DNA of 64,000 bases from the NCBI GenBank assembly GCA_015501605.1, contig JADNRZ010000023.1, forward strand, positions 1 through 64,000, read 5' to 3'. Position numbers and translations under genes: made by a program. Source of the DNA: Panaeolus papilionaceus. Lineage: Eukaryota; Basidiomycota; Agaricomycetes; Agaricales. A model generated the notes under the pieces. The model was not told where the DNA came from, did not search any database, and worked only from the letters and a program-made list of their open reading frames with translations. Each line of letters begins with the position of its first letter. Position 1 is the stretch's first letter. Shown here in pieces: positions 47,351 to 58,706 of the stretch.

Positions 47351-47745
47351 GCCCACCCTTGCTCACTGTCCACAACAGTGATGAGCACCCTTGGGGCGCT
47401 CAAAATAAATGAAATAGATAATAATAATATTTAAATGAATATATTTGGCATCAGTGCGGGCATGCGATAACCAGAATGGGTGGATGGGTGAAAATGCATT
47501 TGGATGACATTCTAAAAATAGAACATCGTCTCAATGATGCCTGCATACCCTTGCTCACTGTCCACGATGACGACAAGCAGCCCTGGGACCAATATAAATA
47601 ATAAATATTCAATAAATATATATATATTGAATATTTGTCACATCAGCGCAGGCGCGCGATAGCCAGAATGGGTGGATGCGTGAAAATGCATTTGGATGTG
47701 GTTCTATTTTTAGAACAGCTCATCAATCTGACTTGGTGGTGCACC
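47351..47745. repeat. Tandem direct repeat, two ~193-bp units
   Basis: Each unit runs ACCCTTGCTCACTGTCCACR, AT-rich stretch with AATAAATA, ATCAGYGCRGGCRYGCGATA, then CCAGAATGGGTGGATGSGTG and AAAATGCATTTGGATG. First unit about 47355-47548, second about 47549-47741, with a partial third start (CACCCTTCGCTCGCTAGCAATG) at about 47743. About 80 percent alike by eye. Non-coding. Confidence 0.75.
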
Positions 47746-48115
47746 CTTCGCTCGCTAGCAATGATGGCGAGAAATAGAAACAAAATATATTATACTTTAT
47801 CCTTAGAGTGTTTACGGGGGTGTGTGTGCTCAATAATATAGAGTTACAGCTATAACCAGTTTTGGTAGGGACAGAGGTTCAGTCAACTTAAACTCAAGCC
47901 TCACTTCTTTATTCATCCACGCGCATAAATTTACCAAGAGAATGATAATTTTCATTACACCAAGAAAAGTAAATTACACAGTGAGACGAGAATTAATAAC
48001 AACACAAAAGACGAAAAAAGATAGTGACGAGCGGGAGACGGAAAGAAAGGGATACTACATGTAAACGTCAGTTGAGGCATGAAGAACAACAGAAATGAGA
48101 TACACACCTATGAAT
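47746..48115. other. Intergenic, 3' flank of the SR-rich gene
   Basis: No gene or repeat recognised. Probably includes the 3' UTR of the minus-strand gene ending at 48116. Confidence 0.45.
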
Positions 48116-50634
48116 TCACAGACACATTGCATTGAGCACTATGTGGCAGTCGTTGACCGCCAATAACCACGCGTTGCGACAGGACTTGGTTTGCTGCGCC
48201 TCCAAACCCCAGAAGAACAGTGCAGCGACGACACTCAGGAGCCTGTTGATACCTGGGTAAATCATGGAACTCCAATCCCCAACCAGTCTTTCCTTCACTA
48301 CCACCCCATTCTCTACACGCCACTCAGGTTGAAGGCTATTCCACCACATCTTGAACTCCCCCTCCACATCCTTAACTACCAGGCTCCTTGGTCGCCAGCT
48401 CTTGTTCTGTGTTCGCCCGACATGAATCCACTCATTCAGCACGCCTGGCCACCCCTTATTTGGGAGTCTCTTGTCGTCGGCGAACCCGTGCTTCCTCTGA
48501 AACATGCTGTAGGCCTCGACCAGATCTACCCATGGGTCTCCAAGACCAACACCTCCTCCCTCCCCTGCTTGGGTTTCCCCATCCAGAAAAACTTGGATGG
48601 CATCGTCAAACCATTTGGCTGATGTGGGTACTGTGGGTGGTGATGTGGAGGATGTAGAGGGTATGGGAGGAGGATCGACTGAGGACGACGGTGGAGCTGG
48701 TGCAGAAGTAACACGATGCGTCCTTCGTGTTGTGTGTGGAGTTGGGGTAGCATCACCACCCTCCGATGGTTTCTGTCGTTTCTGTGGTCCGGAACTGGAA
48801 CTTGAGGTAGCATCTCTTGCCTGCTCTGCTCTCCTCTTCCTGGATGTGGCTCCCGCTCCCGTCGACTCCAATGGTAGATGGCGGCTGATGATTTCTTGCG
48901 CAGTGATACGTCGCGTGGATGGACCTGGGACTTCAGCGACCTGACGACGCTTTGGTGGTGGTGTGTGATGAGGCGAAGGAATGCGGGTGGCAGGGGAACG
49001 ACGAGGAGAAGGGGAACGACTACGACGAGGGGAGGGAGAGTGACGGAGGGGTGATGGAGAGCGACTGCGAAGAGGGGAGGGAGACTGACTATGACGAGGG
49101 GGGGAGGAAGAGCGAGGAACGAGGGAGGGAGAGCGAGAGCGAGGAACGAGGGACCGAGAGCGAGAGCGAGTGCGTGGAGCAGGTGAACCAGAAACAGAGC
49201 GAGACCGATCTCTTGGTTCTCGCAACAGGGATGGTGAAGGTGGAGACGACTGAGGCGGAGGTGGACGTTGCGTAGCTGAGTCTGTATGAGCAGGTGAGGG
49301 TGATTGCGGTCTGGAAGTCTCGGTGACTACGGTGGTGTTAAGGGGTACGGTAGTTGATTTGGATCCAGCGAACGTTGGTGATGGGTCTTCATCTCTGTGT
49401 AATGCCCTGCTCTGACACTCCTTGACAGCTGGTAAAGATAAATAAACAGGTCAGCTGGCACAACCCAGAAAAAGGGATTGCACACTTACAGTAGCACTTC
49501 TTCATGAAGTCGGCAAACATAGGATACAAGTAAAGCGCGAGCCGCTCATGCTCAGCACGACCAAAATCCATCTTAACCTCCCCACTTGTCGTCCCTGAAT
49601 GTATCCTGTAGAGTAAATGTGTGAATATATTAAACTAAATAAACATGAAAAGGAGCGTACATCTTCATTCCCAGCTGACCTCCACGAGCTGGTTCTGGCC
49701 CTCCTGCGATGAGGGATACCTTCCAACCAGTCGCTTCGCATATGGCGTCCAGGAGTGGCTGGATCACCCGATTCAATGCATCAATACATCTGTACACCGA
49801 ATAGAATCAGGACATACGAACAATAAATAAATAAATAAATAGAGATATACCGTTGACGTGCCTCAGGTGATGTGGATGGAGCGTTGGACTTTCTGTCTTC
49901 CTCCCACTGAGCGATGGCAGTCTTAAGTTCCTCCTTCGACATGAACTCGTAGTAGTCCTTGTCCTCCTGATCCAGATCATCAAACATCTCCTTCTTTATC
50001 CGCGCTCGCACCCCTGCCAAATCCCTAGCCATGTTATGTACCCCCTGCATTCGTCACTGCCTCTCTTGCACGAGCTTCAATAGCCTTGGAGTGTCTGCGG
50101 CTCCATACGTTGATTGCAGATCGCTTGCTGGGTTTCTTGTCGCGCTTGCCATCAAGGATGAGGAAGAGGTGATAGAAAGGGTTGTCTTTGAGACGGGCCT
50201 CGCGTTTGGTGATGACAGCGTGGTCCTTGATGTAGCGATAGTTCAACCAACGTTGAATTCTCTATCAACGGGTTGGTTGAGTTTGGCGACGAACTGAGGA
50301 ACAAATAAACACATACCGCTTTGAGCTTCTTGATTGCCCGTGCCTCAACTGCCCTCGCCTCCAGTATCTTGGCACGTTCCTCCTCCGGATAACTCGACAA
50401 GTCGAGATTGTCGTCATTGTCTTCTTCATCGGCCTCGTCGTCCCTGACGGCCTCCAACTCTTCCTGACTCGGATCAACATCCTCAGGAAGGGTTCTAGGG
50501 AATCGCTTGCAGTAACGACGGAATACGTTTGCAATGCAATTTTTCGCATCCCCGATTTCGTAGGCGGCATTGTAGAGCGCTCTTTGAGTCTCGAGAAAAG
50601 CTTTACGAGCAACAGAAAAGAACCCAGGATGCAT
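48116..50634 (-). CDS. Unrecognised multi-exon protein with RS/SP-repeat linker
   Basis: Exons from the start: 50634-50317, 50261-50046 and on to 49851, 49789-49661, 49605-49490, 49428-48116; introns 49-61 bp with good splice sites, about 760 codons. Start MHPGFFSVARKAFLETQRAL. Parts: acidic stretch (RDDEADEEDNDDNLDLSSYP), KLKA-RIQRWLNYRYIKDH, KKEMFDDLDQEDKDYYEFMS, an MDFGRAEHERLALYLYPMF helix, then a long SRSRSPSP/RRSRSPSPRR disordered linker and a C-terminal domain with WFDDAIQVFLDGE, GWPGVLNEWIHVGR, FKMWWNSLQPEWR and SMIYPGINRLLSVVAALFFW. Function unknown; it looks like a family repeated in mushroom genomes, possibly transposon cargo. A C5 run at 50041-50045 breaks the frame; four C would restore the frame across NAG-VHNMARDLAGVR. 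That is either a real frameshift or a homopolymer error. Confidence 0.68.
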
Positions 50635-50830
50635 TGTGGAAGAAACAGGAGGGCGAGGGAGTAGTTTCGAAGGTCAGTCCGAACCGTCTTGTGTCGTCCT
50701 TTTGTACCTTTTTCTTGTGACCTGGTTCGATTTCCAACTAGCGGGTTTGGGTTGCTCGAGCGTTGATGTCTTTGCCTATCAACCAATCACGCTAAACATC
50801 AAATATAAGAGTTTTCGATAGAACCCTCTC
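50635..50830. promoter_or_regulatory. Divergent promoter region
   Basis: About 200 bp (to at most 290 bp) between two oppositely transcribed genes of unknown function. AT-rich AAATATAAGAG near 50800 could serve the plus-strand gene. No other signal seen; assigned by position. Confidence 0.4.
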
Positions 50831-50922
50831 ATGTGGGCTCTGTCGCGTATCAATTGCCTAGCAAACTCCAACATCTCATCTATGCATATGAAGGGGGACA
50901 ACTCAAGGTTGATGCTCAAAAA

Positions 50923-52014
50923 ATGCCTGTTCCAAATCACCCACCGCCTTCTCCTGGCGACACCCCCACCAATCCCCTCATCATTGATGCGTCGCCTGTG
51001 AGGCCGATGAATAATGCTAATCGAGCTACACATTCCCCATCGCACTCCCCTGCCCGCTCCCCCACACCCGTTTCCTCAGCCGAGCATGAGCCCATGATCA
51101 CACTGAATGGTCATAGAAATTCACGCTCCCCTTCCCCCGTTTCCCCAGACCAACACAGTGTATGGCATGGTTCCGTTGACGATGTCTGGGATCGCATGCC
51201 GCGAACTGGATGGATCCCTCCCCAACAGCCCTGGAATCTCACCGCCAGCATCTCCATGAGCACTCCACGCGCGCCCCTCACCAGGACCAGCCTCATTCCT
51301 CGTGGTCCAGTGCCGCCAGGCTGGAGGACTCCATCTAGGGATCCTTTCCTCAATGGAACTCCCCTCGAGGGTCCCATGGATATCGACGGAGATAGCAGCT
51401 CCGAGTACATACCCTCCGAGCCCTCAAGAGAATCGTCCCCCACCTCCACACGCCGCGGTTCTCCGGTTCCCCCTACATCCTCCACCAATGTCACTGTTGC
51501 ACGCGCTCAACCATATGTTCTCGTCCCTCCCCTACCCTACACTCTTGTTCCCCCTCTTGTTCCTCAACCATCGCCCTCGTTACCCAATACCAATAATGGC
51601 CCTCGTCCCCAGCGTTCTCGACTGTCAGCTCGCCTCAGTGGAGTCGAGATCACAGAAGAACTCAGGAGGCAGATGCATGAGACACGCGAACGTGAGGAGC
51701 AGGAACGTCAGCGTGAGGAACGCGAACGTGCGCGTTGTGTGCAGGAAAAGGAGGAACATGAACGGGATCGTCGAGAAGAGCAGGAACGAGCTCGTCTGGA
51801 GGCAGAGGAACGGCGTCTGGCGCAGTGCGAACGGGGTCGTCTGTGGAGAGAAGAGGCAGAACGTCAACGCGAGCGGGCTCGTCGACTTCAGGAGGAGATC
51901 ACCGCTGAGGTTGAGCGCACCGGTGTGTCTCGGGAAGAAGCTGCTGAGAGGGTTGAGATGCGCCGACGATCTGCAGAAGCTGCTGAGCGTCGTAGAAACG
52001 GTTCTTCCTGATTT
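50923..52014 (+). CDS. Unrecognised Pro/Ser-rich protein with charged coiled-coil tail
   Basis: Frame open from before 50833 to 52011. The first in-frame ATG is 50923 (MPVPNHPPPSPGDTPTNPLI); codons before it (VAYQLPSKLQHLIYAYEGG) look coding, so an upstream exon or another start is possible. N-terminal two thirds are disordered, rich in Pro, Ser and SP motifs (SPARSPTPVSS, NSRSPSPVSPDQ). There is a conserved-looking segment WDRMPRTGWIPPQQPWNL. The C-terminal third is a continuous Glu/Arg helix (EEQERQREERERARCVQEKE) typical of long coiled coils. No domain recognised. Divergent from the SR-rich gene; the pair may be cargo of a large KDZ element, since a KDZ-associated small gene follows at 52.4 kb (inference). 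CpG-rich, unlike the neighbouring decayed retroelements. Confidence 0.6.
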
Positions 52015-52422
52015 CGTCTTTTTTTCCTCTATGTCCCTCATGTATTTATTTACCTATGTTCTCTTGCTTTCTTACATTATGTATTTTTTTACTTACTATG
52101 CTTTATGATTATGCCTTATGCCCCCATGTTAATTGCTACGAAACTTTACTTGAGCTTGAAAAATAAACTGTCCGATTCTCGCTTGGCTAAAAAAAATTAT
52201 TCGCAACACATCAAATGAGACACAAGCGAGATTTGGGAATGATCGAACACATGAATATTTTGGATGAACCAGTTCATTGCAATAGATCCGTTCCACTAAT
52301 CTTCCAATGCCATCAGGGCTTGGTATTCAGCCTCATCTGCTTCGATTTGCTTCAAATGTCTGATTTTTTGACTGTCAACATGATATGAGAGAGGATTATT
52401 TTGACCATTCTAGGGATGAAGC
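52015..52422. other. Intergenic between convergent genes
   Basis: 3' flanks of the coiled-coil gene (+) and the small basic gene (-). T-rich just after 52015 (TCTTTTTTTCC). No other feature recognised. Confidence 0.45.
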
Positions 52423-52743
52423 CTACCGTCTCTGCCATGAATTGATTCGCAGTTGGGAGCGGTTTGAAGATCGGTATTGTGCTGCTGCCAAGCGATGTCG
52501 TTCTTTACGGATTTCCGACTGTTTGAGTGACTCTGAGGCACGACGTCTACAGAAGATCAGTGGTTGCATAGGGTGTGAGCAAGGCTCTTACCTGGCGGCA
52601 TATTCGCGGGCTTGCCTTCTCTCCTTCTCGAGATTTCTTTGGTTTGCCGTGAGGGAGTGTATGTGAACTGAGAAAAGGAGGCGACAGTACCTGTGGTAGT
52701 ACTCTCTTCGAGACTGCCGTCTTTCTTCCCTTGTCTGTGGCAT
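52423..52743 (-). CDS. Small basic KDZ-associated protein, second copy
   Basis: Three exons: 52743-52691 (53 nt), 52636-52592 (45 nt), 52546-52423. Protein of about 73 residues starting MPQTREERRQSRREYYHR, then NLEKERRQAREYAAR, then RRASESLKQSEIRKERHRLA and a basic end. Exon 1 and exon 2 lengths and all splice phases equal those of 9473-9758, and the RRxYY and NLExER cores match. A longer frame starts upstream at 52830, but the Kozak context (CACCATGC) and homology favour 52743. Function unknown; a basic helical nucleic-acid-binding protein is possible. Lies about 6 kb upstream of KDZ transposase 2, with the same strand relation as in the 12.1-kb unit. Confidence 0.72.
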
Positions 52744-53254
52744 GGTGGTTAAGAGGTGAGGCTTGAGGCATGAAGGTGGGTCCATGGATATGGATTCAGG
52801 GGTAATGATGCTCTTACCGCGTTTGGACATCTCATTAAGCTCATTTCCAAATCTGGCAATCGAATATTATTGAACTTGAGCCTGAACACGAGATGGAGCA
52901 GTTTCGTTTTCGTTCTGAGGGCTTATATAGTGGCAAACCTAAGATTATATCGACGGAAATGGTGTTTTATGGGTATACACAGTCTATATGTAAAAAAAAA
53001 TAGGGGAATGGCGAAGGTCATTGAAACCTGAAATTGGACAGAATGTAACCACTGTCGTATAATGTGTATTCTGTTCGTGTTGGATGCCAGTTATGTTCCA
53101 TGAAAAAAATATTATTATTTTTAACACATATCGTCTATATGCAGCGTATCTGACGTTCTGACACCGTTTTCATGATCAGAATGTGCATCAGTGGTGGTGA
53201 ACTGGATGTGGTCTGCCACAAAATCACCACGCGGCGAGCGAGGATCACAAAAGT
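52744..53254. other. Upstream region of the small basic gene
   Basis: No gene recognised. AT-rich; contains GGCTTATATAGTGG (52921-52934) that could be a TATA-type element for the minus-strand gene or chance. Confidence 0.4.
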
Positions 53255-53649
53255 CTATCTCATGAGGTCGTCACAACCCAAAATATATAGATAGAACAAT
53301 ATCGTACTACAACATAATGCTAATATAACATGATACACAACAATGATCCTGGTTTGAGCAATGGATAACGTCAAAAGCCGTTTACGATGACAGCAGGTAA
53401 AACAGAGCATCACTGAACCTATGGATCCAGTATCGCGATCCAAATGTTTCCAGGAAGTATATAGGTATGTCTCTTTATGTCTGCACATAAGTTCACGAAC
53501 CGAATCAACGCCATAGTAGTATTGCAAGCATGACACGAGCATGACACTGATGGAGCCAGCAGCAACCAAATATGCTTGCACTCACGCATGTAAGTGTCAT
53601 CCCACATGAGCAGAAATAGCAGGGTGACGAAGGCAGACAATGTATACAC
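53255..53649 (-). pseudogene. Possible membrane-protein remnant
   Basis: Two overlapping minus-strand frames (53649-53419 and 53581-53255) are rich in hydrophobic segments: MYTLSAFVTLLFLLMWDD, LVAAGSISVMLVSCLQYYYG and RIIVVYHVILALCCSTILF. A small intron or a frameshift could join them into a protein with three or four membrane spans, as in repeated mushroom membrane-protein families. No motif proves it, and chance frames are possible. Confidence 0.25.
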
Positions 53650-54002
53650 AACACATCAGTCCAGACCAACGGCAGCAAGGTTTCTAGGCATAAACTAAGA
53701 CCCCAGCAGCACAGTGCTTCACTTCAGGAAGCTACGGATCAAGCACAGAATGACGAAGCATATGATACATTAGGGAAGAGTTCACAGTTGGCAGAAAGTC
53801 ATTGACATCTTGATCATAAGAGTTGAGTTTCCAGAGTCGAAGAGCCCGTATATCGAGACGGAAGTGAATACCATGGTTGGGATGAGAGAGACGGTGTTAA
53901 CCTTGGTGATCAAAATGAGTTGTGATTGCCTGATGAAATCATAATCATCACCGGTCCGGTGTATAATGATAATTTTGCAGCCATGTCAGCTAGATTTCTA
54001 TA
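53650..54002. other. Intergenic, left flank of P2
   Basis: No gene, repeat or RNA recognised in about 350 bp. Confidence 0.4.
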
Positions 54003-57000
54003 TCAAATTTGCCAACTGGCAAACTAGGCTCATGCATCACAGCTGCCAGTTGGCAAAGTTTGCCAGAGGGTTTTTTCTGCCTGCAAACCAGCTAGATAGG
54101 TGTGCTGACATATTGATAGGGTTTGGGGTGGGGTAGGGGGATATCATAGGGGGTATAGGGATAGATATAGGTGATTTTCCGGGGGTAGGAGGATGGGTAG
54201 GGGTGTTGGGGATAGGGGGGGAGGATGGGGGGATACTGGATAGGGGCTGATGGCTTATCTGGCTGGGTGGGGGTTGGGCAAATGTTGTCGGATAGATATG
54301 ATATGGGTATGGGGGCATAGAGAAAAAAATCAGGATCCCGGAATGGGTATTTTCGGGGTGGGGGGATGAGTGGTTGGCGAGCAATTAAGGAAATACACTC
54401 TCAGAGCCGGACACAAATCAAAATAAATCGAAAAAATAATATAAATCACGAATAGCGCGCTCATTTCCGCTCCGATTAGGCTGAAATTTTGAACGCAGCC
54501 TCCCGCATATGAACCCCATTGATCCTTAAAAAATATTTTTTTACATGGGTCACTAGAAAAGCCCCTATCTTTGGCCAAAATAGTATCCTGCTCCACATTG
54601 CACCGCTCTGGGCACTATTTTGGTTGATCTATATATCGTTAGAAAGCTCTTTACAGCCTCTATAAGATCCCACCATCCGATCTGCCAAATTGTACCAGCA
54701 ACTCAGCAGATCAGGTTCGCTTTTTCCGCTTTTTCAGCCCCTATTCCCCCTACTACAATTATTTCCTCAATATTGCTTCGCTTTTGGCACCATTTGGGGG
54801 GATATATATATCATTAGAAAGGTATACACTATATCTATCTATTCATGTGGTCCGATCTTCCAAATGTGGCCACAGAAGCAGCAGATCTGCTCTGGTTATT
54901 GTGCATTGATTAAATGAGCCCCTATTTACAAATCAAATCTTCGTCCTGATCAGGAATATTAGTGTGATGTAATTGATCCCATGTAATCTCATCAATCCTC
55001 ATTAATTAGCTTCGCTTTTTTGGGAAATTGGCATCACTGATCCGCTTTCAGGCACAAATGACATCACACTAATTAATATTCCTCCTCCACCATTATTGCA
55101 GCATTTATTCCACCGCTTTTTTTGGCACTTTTATATGGACATATCTATATCAATAGAAAGCTACAGCTGCCTAGTATTTGAATCTGAATTTTATTTATTT
55201 ATTTTCTTGCAGGAGATTACCCAAAACAGCTCCGCTTTTTTGATAATCAATTGCCCCTATTTATCAATAGCATTATTACTGCTGCATTTTCCACCGCTTT
55301 TTTGGCACTTTTTCTGCACACCATATATACCATTAGAAAGCTATAAGTGTCTAGTTTAAGAACCTGCCCTTATATCATCACTATCCTCACTGGGGACTGC
55401 ACCATTCAATTTCGCTTTTTTGGTAATTAAATTAGCCCCTATCTTTAATTATATTTCTTTGTGCACCATTTGTATTTATTCCCTTTATTATTTTAATTGA
55501 CATGTATATATCACTAGAAAGCTACAATCGCCTACTTTCAGAATCTGAAAACAGAATGGAAATGTTGTGCTTGTGGAGGGAGTAATTGCATTTCGCATTT
55601 TGGGACTAAAGCGTGGGAACACCCCTTGATCCTCCTTCTCCTCCTCCCCCTTCCGCTTTTTTGGCTTCATTCCTCCACTCCCCCTGCACCTATCAACCTG
55701 AAACTTGCTACACCTTTATATACAGCATATCCATGTCTATATCTCCGCTTATATGCAAATTGAAGAGGTTCCACTCATTCTATTCACCAATTACATATTA
55801 AAATACTATGTTTGCACCATATATACATAATAATACATTCTTTTGGCTCCTCTACTGCTCAAAAAACTTTTTAATATTTCTCATAACATGTAATAGCATT
55901 AAACTTAACACTCAACCGCTTCAAAAGTTCAAGAAACAGAATAGAAAACACTAAATACTACCCCAGGGTATGCAGAATAGTAATCTGCCAATATCTTCAT
56001 GAATACTGACCGCTTCAACATGCTCCAAACTGTTCTGAGGACGCTTCAATTGTGCCTTCAAAAGTAGCCCACCCCCAAAGGATTCTGAGCAGGTCTCAAA
56101 ATCGTTCAAATTTCCACTGATAAGCTTATGACAGAGGATCAGAAACAAAATAATTTAATCAAAGCATACAAATGGATGGTGAGACATGATATGTAACGTT
56201 CACAAAAGGTTTGAAGTGATTTGGATGATTGTGGAAGGGTAGAGCCTCAGAAAAGCGGTCAGAAGGAGTTTGATGTAGTGGTGATCTTGTGTATTCTTAA
56301 AACACCAAGCCACAATTATGGTGGTTGCACACCACTTTGAACCTACAGATAGCTACACTTGTCCAAATCACTTAGAGTTTTTTGCATCGTGTAACCAGTG
56401 TTAATATGTTAATTTCCTACCATTTATGAAGTATAAATAATGTTGCTATGGTATGGTAAATTGCAGAATAGTGTATTTTAAGCCCTGCATATATATATGG
56501 CTAATATTACAAATGTGGCTCAATATATCAGGTGGTGGGCCGTGTAGAATGTTAAATATGGTGTATATGAACGCTTGGACAATGCTAGAGATGTATATAT
56601 GGAGTGAAATACTAATGGAAAAAGCCATAGGAGTCCAGACTAACAGAAATGTCCATTTTGCTAATTCTACATGCAATATAGATATATATAATGCACTTTC
56701 ATTGGATTTCAGATCCCCAGTATGCAATATTGATATACCAATATCATTTACTGGCCTACATCATACAGAAGCATTACATTTTGGTGCGCTTTTTTAGCAA
56801 TTTAAGTGAATATATATGAATATGCTGATGGAATGCAAGATAGGGTGTATTTTCACTATTGGGTTGGTGAGAGCCATTGAATAATGTTTTTGAGGGGGTT
56901 TACAAAGTTTCAGGTTGATAGGTGCAGGGGGAGTGGAGGAATGAAGCCAAAAAAGCGGAAGGGGGAGGAGGAGAAGGAGGATCAAGGGGTGTTCCCACGC

Positions 57001-58609
57001 TTTAGTCCCAAAATGCGAAATGCAATTACTCCCTCCACAAGCACAACATTTCCATTCTGTTTTCAGATTCTGAAAGTAGGCGATTGTAGCTTTCTAGTGA
57101 TATATACATGTCAATTAAAATAATAAAGGGAATAAATACAAATGGTGCACAAAGAAATATAATTAAAGATAGGGGCTAATTTAATTACCAAAAAAGCGAA
57201 ATTGAATGGTGCAGTCCCCAGTGAGGATAGTGATGATATAAGGGCAGGTTCTTAAACTAGACACTTATAGCTTTCTAATGGTATATATGGTGTGCAGAAA
57301 AAGTGCCAAAAAAGCAGTGGAAAATGCAGCAGTAATAATGCTATTGATAAATAGGGGCAATTGATTATCAAAAAAGCGGAGCTGTTTTGGGTAATCTCCT
57401 GCAAGAAAATAAATAAATAAAATTCAGATTCAAATACTAGGCAGCTGTAGCTTTCTATTGATATAGATATGTCCATATAAAAGTGCCAAAAAAAGCGGTG
57501 GAATAAATGCTGCAATAATGGTGGAGGAGGAATATTAATTAGTGTGATGTCATTTGTGCCTGAAAGCGGATCAGTGATGCCAATTTCCCAAAAAAGCGAA
57601 GCTAATTAATGAGGATTGATGAGATTACATGGGATCAATTACATCACACTAATATTCCTGATCAGGACGAAGATTTGATTTGTAAATAGGGGCTCATTTA
57701 ATCAATGCACAATAACCAGAGCAGATCTGCTGCTTCTGTGGCCACATTTGGAAGATCGGACCACATGAATAGATAGATATAGTGTATACCTTTCTAATGA
57801 TATATATATCCCCCCAAATGGTGCCAAAAGCGAAGCAATATTGAGGAAATAATTGTAGTAGGGGGAATAGGGGCTGAAAAAGCGGAAAAAGCGAACCTGA
57901 TCTGCTGAGTTGCTGGTACAATTTGGCAGATCGGATGGTGGGATCTTATAGAGGCTGTAAAGAGCTTTCTAACGATATATAGATCACCCAAAATAGTGCC
58001 CAGAGCGGTGCAATGTGGAGCAGGATACTATTTTGGCCAAAGATAGGGGCTTTTCTAGTGACCCATGTAAAAAAATATTTTTTAAGGATCAATGGGGTTC
58101 ATATGCGGGAGGCTGCGTTCAAAATTTCAGCCTAATCGGAGCGGAAATGAGCGCGCTATTCGTGATTTATATTATTTTTTCGATTTATTTTGATTTGTGT
58201 CCGGCTCTGAGAGTGTATTTCCTTAATTGCTCGCCAACCACTCATCCCCCCACCCCGAAAATACCCATTCCGGGATCCTGATTTTTTTCTCTATGCCCCC
58301 ATACCCATATCATATCTATCCGACAACATTTGCCCAACCCCCACCCAGCCAGATAAGCCATCAGCCCCTATCCAGTATCCCCCCATCCTCCCCCCCTATC
58401 CCCAACACCCCTACCCATCCTCCTACCCCCGGAAAATCACCTATATCTATCCCTATACCCCCTATGATATCCCCCTACCCCACCCCAAACCCTATCAATA
58501 TGTCAGCACACCTATCTAGCTGGTTTGCAGGCAGAAAAAACCCTCTGGCAAACTTTGCCAACTGGCAGCTGTGATGCATGAGCCTAGTTTGCCAGTTGGC
58601 AAATTTGAT
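54003..58609. mobile_element. Palindromic element P2, complete copy
   Basis: About 4.6 kb with terminal inverted repeats of about 1.7 kb (about 54003-55705 and 56905-58609) and a unique spacer of about 1.2 kb. Tips: TCAAATTTGCCAACTGGCAA, itself containing the palindrome TTGCCAACTGGCAA. Arms are built of ~175-180-bp units marked by TATATnnnTAGAAAG at 54641, 54816, 55155, 55335 and 55516, and by C/TCGCTTTTTT motifs. The C-rich block at 58250-58440 is mirrored at 54125-54300. The spacer resembles the P1 spacer (GATAAGCnnnTGnnnAGnATC, TTCACAAAAGGTTTG, TTTGATGTAGTG). It has no credible gene. The target duplication is unclear because both edges read TATA. It lies just upstream of KDZ transposase 2. 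Confidence 0.88.
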
Positions 58610-58706
58610 ATATTATCCTGGCTGCCACAGGTGAATTTTGAGCAGGTACTGACTTGAGCTTGATTCTTGATCGCATTGGTGGTCGTATTCACTTATAATT
58701 TCGACC
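58610..58706 (+). promoter_or_regulatory. Presumed upstream region of KDZ transposase 2
   Basis: Only 97 bp separate the P2 edge from the transposase ATG, so P2 has replaced or displaced most of the native promoter. No TATA box seen. Start context is CGACCATGG. Confidence 0.4.

Noticed and set aside
48191..49275. Plus-strand frames including a Glu/Ser/Asp-rich frame at 48919-49275
   Set aside because: Antisense to the SR/SP-repeat exon, which has proper splice sites and homologous-looking domains.
53255..53649. A confident membrane-protein gene
   Set aside because: Only hydrophobic stretches in two overlapping frames; no motif or clear splice pattern. Listed at low confidence only.
54037..54384. 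Pro-rich frame of 115 codons in P2, mirrored at 58227-58574
   Set aside because: It is the C-rich, low-complexity end of the P2 arm; the half copy at 4185-4481 has lost the frame pattern. No protein features.
54003..58609. 8-bp target duplication for P2
   Set aside because: Flanks read CTATA and TATATTAT, and the tip is itself AT-rich and palindromic, so no duplication could be fixed.
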